A stretch of 20,000 nucleotides of DNA, from NCBI RefSeq assembly GCF_000188695.1, contig NW_004754895.1, positions 397,669 to 417,668 on the forward strand. Direction: 5' to 3'. The notes beneath the pieces are model-generated. The model saw only the letters and a program-made list of their open reading frames with translations, was not told the origin of the DNA and searched no databases. The stretch's first letter is position 1; every line of letters begins with the position of its first letter. The stretch comes from Salpingoeca rosetta. Its lineage: Eukaryota > Opisthokonta > Choanoflagellata > Craspedida > Salpingoecidae. Positions 15,179 through 20,000 of the stretch are shown here, piece after piece. Made by a program: the position numbers and the translations under genes.

Positions 15179-15663
15179 GGTGCCGCTGTTCTGTTGGTGT
15201 TTCTGCTTGGTGTTCTGTTGTTGGTGTTGTTCTGTGGTCCGTGCTGTTAGCTACACGTTAGTGCGCCAACGATTACAACTGGCAGTGTGGTTGGATCCCC
15301 TCTGGTTTATCTGTTCAGCTTACGCTGAGGGTGATGGATGGTCGGTGTGTTGTTTGTGTGTTGTGTATCGGGTGGTTGTGTGCTGCAACGTTGGCTTGGA
15401 GGCAAGGAATGCACACGAACAACACAGATTGATTGATGCGCGATGATGATGATGCGCGATGACGGGCGAAACACACAAACAGCAGTGCCATGCGCACTAC
15501 AAATTATGATGTTACATAAGTTCCATCAAGGCAAACTTTCAAGGCAGCAGTGGCGAGGCGTTGCCGAGGAATCATGGACATCATAAACAATTTCCGCTCC
15601 TTCTTCATTTCCCTGGAACGAATTTCAAAAAAGAAACGAACAAGTCCACCACTGACAACCAAG
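15179..15663. promoter_or_regulatory. Divergent intergenic region, transporter (-) and kinase-like gene (+)
   Basis: Head-to-head spacer between the transporter ATG at 15178 and the preferred start at 15664. It has GTTGGTGTT-type repeats (15190-15230), a GATGATGATGATGCGCGATGA stretch (15435-15462), and an AT-richer run (15500-15520, 15575-15640). Part of it (from 15574) is open in frame with the downstream gene, so an earlier start ATG at 15574 is possible. Confidence 0.5.
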
Positions 15664-15948
15664 ATGCCAGAGGAGAAGAGCGGCAGTGCCGCATCGGCAC
15701 AGGTGCAGGTGAGACCAACACGGACGGAATGATAGAAGGATAGAGAGAGAGAGAGAGCGTGGGGCGCGAGTGGGCGGTTGAGGGCTGAGCAAGTGGTGAG
15801 GAGAATGACACTCAACGTGTCTTGCAGCGCACGCAGCGTGTGTGCGATGGTGACGGTCCAGTGCCACCTTGTTGTCGAAGCACTGTGCTCGACCACAAAT
15901 GCGCGCGCTTTTTGACTTCTCACATATGTCTTCGCCAACACGCGTGTG

Positions 15949-16005
<57 letters not shown>

Positions 16006-19000
16006 ATGCACCCACACACACACACACACATGATGCACGATGCAAGGGAGCGGTGCAAAGCAACAACGCCGCTGGGTCCACCTCTCAAAAGACGAAAACC
16101 AAAGGATCTGACATCTTCACAAGCCTGTCGACAAACGAAGTGGGTTATTGTTGCGCCGATGTGCAAGCGTGCAAACGTGTGGCGAGAGAACGAGAGGGCG
16201 CGTGTATGGTGATCTGCATGTGCATGTGCATGTGCATGTGCATGTGCATGTGTATGCATTTGCCTGTGTGTGTGGTGCGTGCTTTCAAGGCCGAAAGCAT
16301 CATCAACGCCCATTTGGCGCCAAAATGTCTACGTGCACAGCATCCATAACATCTCACTTTGTGGGCACCTGCTGTGTATCTTTTTCCTTCTCCTTCTCCT
16401 TCTCCTTCTTGCTTTCAGGCTGGCGTTCTTGCGCGCGCATGTTTGCAAGCAGCAACACAACAGCACAAGACCATTTTAGAGGGCACGCAGCCAGCCACCG
16501 GCCAACAACACGACACCTACGCTGAGAGGATCCGAGCAATCGCCGGCAAGCATGGGATCGAAAACATCGGCACGCCTTGTGACGAACCTCAAAAGAAAAA
16601 TGGAGCACAGCAATACGTCGCCAACATGCTGAAGCAGCCCTTCACGGACAACATCAAGGCCCTGCTTCAGGATATCTGCAGTTTGGTGAGCAACAAGAAG
16701 CAGATGCCGTTAGACGACGTGAACAGCTTCCTTGAGAAGCTTGACGATGTCACGCGCAAAGGGTTGTCCGAAGAACAGCGGCAGTTTCGACGCGGTACGC
16801 CTGTCTCACTCGCGTTCGTGTGCGTGTTTGCATGTGCGTGTGTTGCTTGCGCATGCGTCTCCGTGTGTGTGTGCATGAGTGTTGTGCTGCTGTTACTTTT
16901 TTGTTGCGAGCGTCTTGCTCGCTGGCTGCCACGCTGCTTGCATACTGGACTCATCCTGGCTGTTTGGTGTGGTTCGTGGCAGATTTGGAGTCAAGCGTAA
17001 CCCTCAGCAGCGCTGCCGAAGAGAGGAAGAAGGACGCGGACTCAGCGCACAGAACAGTCTACGCGCAGCCGTTCTCTGCCGAGCTTCTCTGCCCGGACTG
17101 GCACATGCACAACGAGGGGTTTCACAAGGCAATCAACAAGGGCATAAGCACAGGTAAGGTCATTGTCGAGCATGCGCTTGCTTGCTGTGTGCGTGTACAT
17201 GTGAGCATCCTTTTTGTGAGAGCACGTGGCATGTGTGTCGGTGCTGATGAATGGCCGCTGAACCCGTTTGTACGCGTGAAAAGCCGTATTTGTGCTTGTG
17301 AGAGCGCTTGTGCATCGTGTATGTATGCATGTACGTGTGTGTACGCGAAGCCTGAAGGGGCATCTCACACACCAACACTGCGCTGTCAAGCTCACCGCAC
17401 TGCAGACTTTGGCTTTCACGTTCCGAAGCGAGAGACGCGGTTCAATGACAGCATGAACGTGCCCCTGATCAAGGCGTGTGCTGACGCAGCAGTGTATGTC
17501 AAGAGCCACGCGTCGTTTGAGGCCGACCCCGCTGTTCAAGCGGACTACGTTGTGCAAATGGCCTCAAACTACTTCTGCTACCCGTTGTTGCTTGAGCTCA
17601 AGACCGATGACAGCAAGCAGACTCAGGATGCTGCCAAGGCGCAGGTGCTGGAGTACGCATCACGGGCCATCAAGTCTGCGGGGCCGAAGTGGCGTGACTT
17701 GAAGGGGTATTTGTTTCCCTTTGCCATCACCGTCTGCAACGATAAGGTGTCCGTGTACGCGTGCACGCTGGGCGACGAGGTGCACGGCCGCGAGGTGTTT
17801 CCCAGTGTCCTTTACACAAAACTTGGCAACACCACAGTGAGTTGCCATCGCATGTGCGAACAGTGCTGGAGGGTGTTTGCATTTTGTGTGTGTATGTGTG
17901 TGTATGTGTGACACATGTACCTGCGCACACATGAGTGTGACACATGTGTGTGCACGTGCATCTGTGCTGTCGCTGTTGTTGTTGTTGGTGCACGTCGGCC
18001 AGAGTATGCCGTCGTGCGTGCTTGAACATGGCGCTCACATTTTGGATTTCTTTGCTGTGGAATTCAGCTGAGCAGGCTTGGGCATGTGATTAAGTGGCTG
18101 GTCGACAAAGAGCACATGGCGCTTTACGAGAAGGTTTCCGCCATTGCCCAGGTAGCCGTCGCAGGCGTGATGTCGTGCCCTCTAGCTCTCTTGCCCTCTA
18201 GCTCTCTTGCCCTCTTGCTCGCTTGCAACACATTCATCACATCACACATGTCCTGTGTACGTGTGTATGTGTCTTCTTTCTTTCGTTCAACGATTAACGA
18301 TGCCACTCACCTTACACACACACACACGCACACATACACACAACCACACACCTGACACACACACAACCACACACACACACACACACCTGACACAGGGCCG
18401 TCTCTCCACCCTTGAGGAGCACCCTAACGAGAATGGCAGCGACAAGGAAGAAGCAGCCCAGTTAGAGTCCCCGCCGCCGCCGCCGCAGCAGCAGCAGCAC
18501 GCACAGGCACCAGGCACAAAGACAGCCACAGGCAAAACCAAGCCCAAGCCCAAAACCCCAAGAAAGCAGCAGCAGCGTCAGCGTCAGCGTCAGGAGGCAA
18601 AGGGAGACAGGCCCGTGACTCGCAGTGTCTCCAGGGTGTCACAAACACGCGGTACCGGGCGTTCTGATTCGGGCAAGAAGAAGGCCCGCCCATCCACAGC
18701 ACAGCGGCGTCAGCAGGCAGGCCGAAGCAGGAGCCCAACGCCGCCTCAGCGGCAGCGGCAGCGGCAGCAGCAGCATGCACAGGCAGCAGGTTCCCCCACC
18801 ACACCAGCAACAGTGCCCAAGCACACCAAGGCAGCCACCAAGACCGACACAGCAGACAGCGGTGAGGAGGAGCAGCGTCATTGTGCAGAAGCGGAAGCAG
18901 CACGGGAAAGGTCTGCCAAAGTTGCCACGAGATACGAGATGCGCGTTTACAAAGGCGGCAAGGAGACTGTGTCGGTTGCACTGGTGAACGGCGAGGTGTT

Positions 19001-19235
19001 GAAGGTGTGCGGCGGCCACGAGATTGGCGCTGCCAAGGAGGCTAGCAACGAACGGAAGGGCTGGGAACTCGTCTATCCAGAGGAAACGGTGAAAGTGCAC
19101 GAGCGGTCACGCCCCGTGTTTGCCTGTCCCGACCTATCGAAGCGTATGACGGGCACGGGCATCAACGGTGAGCCGGCGCTTGAGGACACGGATGCAGATA
19201 CCAAAGGGCACGGGCATCGGCAGCCAGGAAGTTGA
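15664..19235 (+). CDS. Kinase-like protein with possible PD-(D/E)XK-type N-terminal domain; frame broken near 3' end
   Basis: Not confidently assignable. Inferred exons: 15664-15708, 15828-15943, 16061-16139, 16419-16794, 16983-17153, 17406-17836, 18068-18151, 18396-19235 (TGA); 713 residues as assembled. Exons four to eight have strong sites (GTAAGG, GTGAGT, CTTTCAG, GACACAG) and consistent phase; exons one to three are weak, and the second is oddly Cys-rich. Exon six (residues 264-406) holds FCYPLLLELKTDD, with an E-L-K triad (326-328) and then LFPFAITVCNDKVSVYACTL, reminiscent of the nuclease-like N-terminal region seen in fungal FunK1-type and some Crinkler-type kinases. Exon eight gives a basic Gln/Arg/Pro/Ser linker, then VALVNGEVLKV and an alpha-helical segment like a kinase N-lobe. 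An extra A at 19203-19205 shifts frame to a stop before any catalytic loop. The catalytic motifs appear only in the downstream duplicate. Confidence 0.5.
15949..16030 (+). repeat. (CA)n microsatellite in kinase-like gene intron 2
   Basis: Two CA blocks (15949-16001 and 16013-16030), each followed by ATGATGCAC, in the inferred intron 15944-16060. Confidence 0.9.
16215..16250 (+). repeat. (TGCATG)6 hexamer array in intron 3 of kinase-like gene
   Basis: Six perfect TGCATG units, starting at 16215 and spaced six bases apart, on the sense strand of the inferred intron 16140-16418. Confidence 0.95.
16379..16418 (+). promoter_or_regulatory. Strong polypyrimidine tract and 3' splice site
   Basis: TTTTTCCTTCTCC-type repeats (CCTTCT units) run directly into GCTTTCAG|GCT. 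This is the clearest polypyrimidine/acceptor pair in the window and fixes the start of exon four of the kinase-like gene in phase 0. Confidence 0.8.
18308..18390 (+). repeat. (CA)n with CCTGACACA units in intron 7 of kinase-like gene
   Basis: CA-rich repeats with two ACACACCTGACAC blocks (about 18347 and 18384) run up to the acceptor CTGACACAG|GGC at 18395. A CCCTCTAGCTCTCTTG direct repeat (two copies, about 18178-18209) lies upstream in the same intron. Confidence 0.85.
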
Positions 19236-19892
19236 GCTGGTGTTGTGGTGTGTCAGGAGGCAAAGGGAGACAGGCCCGTGACTCGCAGTGTCTCCAGGGT
19301 GTCACAAACACGCGGTACCGGGCGTTCTGATTCGGGCAAGAAGAAGGCCCGCCCATCCACAGCACAGCGCGTCAGCAGGCAGGCCGAAGCAGGAGCCCAA
19401 CGCCGCCTCAGCGGCAGCGGCAGCGGCAGCAGCAGCATGCACAGGCAGCAGGTTCCCCCACCACACCAGCAACAGTGCCCAAGCACACCAAGGCAGCCAC
19501 CAAGACCGACACAGCAGACAGCGGTGAGGAGGAGCAGCGTCATTGTGCAGAAGCGGAAGCAGCACGGGAAAGGTCTGCCAAAGTTGCCACGAGATACGAG
19601 ATGCGCGTTTACAAAGGCGGCAAGGAGACTGTGTCGGTTGCACTGGTGAACGGCGAGGTGTTGAAGGTGTGCGGCGGCCACGAGATTGGCGCTGCCAAGG
19701 AGGCTAGCAACGAACGGAAGGGCTGGGAACTCGTCTATCCAGAGGAAACGGTGAAAGTGCACGAGCGGTCACGCCCCGTGTTTGCCTGTCCCGACCTATC
19801 GAAGCGTATGACGGGCACGGGCATCAACGGTGAGCCGGCGCTTGAGGACACGGATGCAGATACCAAGGGCACGGGCATCGGCAGCCAGGAAG
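18589..19892 (+). repeat. Near-identical tandem direct duplication, about 0.64 kb
   Basis: Copy 1 is 18589-19231 (643 bp); copy 2 is 19252-19892 (641 bp); a 20-bp unmatched linker separates them (19232-19251). Comparing base by base I find no substitutions, only two single-base length differences: copy 2 lacks one G (AGCGGCGTC versus AGCGCGTC, near 18715 and 19369), and copy 1 has one extra A (CCAAAGGG versus CCAAGGG, near 19204 and 19864). The unit covers most of exon eight of the kinase-like gene. Confidence 0.95.
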
Positions 19893-20000
19893 CGCTTGAG
19901 GCCGCGGCTGAACACCTCCTCATTTTGTCGAAGAACGATCTGTGTCACTGCGACATCCGCTCGCACAACATCCTGCACAACGGCTGCATCGTCGACTTTG
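19252..20000 (+). pseudogene. Second copy of kinase-like exon, continuing into catalytic loop (runs off window)
   Basis: After the G deletion near 19369 the kinase-like frame resumes in codons starting at positions equal to 2 modulo 3. It reads through the same N-lobe-like segment, then DADTKGTGIGSQEAL, a helix, CHCDIRSHNIL and IVDF at the right edge. HCDIRSHN matches the kinase H-x-D-x-x-x-x-N catalytic loop, and VDF at the edge fits the DFG start. Upstream of the deletion the frame is the copy 1 frame, so copy 2 alone cannot be read continuously. Either it is a genuine broken duplicate, or copy 1 and copy 2 together represent one intact exon that was assembled twice. I label it pseudogene only for the sequence as given. 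Confidence 0.5.

Overview
The window is nuclear DNA from a GC-rich, intron-dense unicellular eukaryote. The genes are split into many exons with GT-AG junctions, most introns are packed with (GT)n/(CA)n microsatellites, and the proteins carry long Gln, Ala, Ser, His and Asp runs. The gene content (a Mediator kinase-module subunit, an AGC kinase, a NuA4/MOZ subunit, a nucleoside transporter) fits an opisthokont protist. A choanoflagellate-like genome is my best guess, but it is only a guess.

Layout. (1) 2-5711 (+): the 3' part of MED13, entering from beyond the left edge, in eight inferred exons. (2) 6477-10733 (-): a nine-exon AGC-family Ser/Thr kinase of about 822 residues with a very long acidic/Gln-rich tail, convergent with MED13. 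(3) 10990-12096 (+): a five-exon EAF6/MEAF6-like gene, divergent from the kinase across 256 bp. (4) 12871-15178 (-): a four-exon, eleven-TM equilibrative-nucleoside-transporter-like gene, convergent with EAF6. (5) 15664-20000 (+): a multi-exon gene with a possible PD-(D/E)XK-like ELK segment followed by a basic low-complexity linker and a kinase-like catalytic segment. It runs off the right edge and is interrupted by a near-perfect 0.64-kb tandem duplication.

The exon models were built by hand. Every junction in a gene keeps reading phase, and the spliced proteins restore family motifs across junctions (for example the kinase G-loop, YAVK, MAPE, IRKLM and DPAPADR segments). This is the main reason to trust them. 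Least certain are the third MED13 exon, the fourth EAF6 donor, and the first three exons of gene 5.

Functionally, MED13 (Mediator CDK8 module) and EAF6 (histone acetyltransferase complexes) are nuclear chromatin/transcription proteins, while the kinase and transporter are signalling/transport housekeeping genes. I see no operon-like logic linking them. The most unusual items are the duplicated, frame-broken kinase-like gene at the right end and the near-ubiquitous, intron-confined simple repeats. No rRNA, tRNA, CRISPR array or intact transposon was seen.
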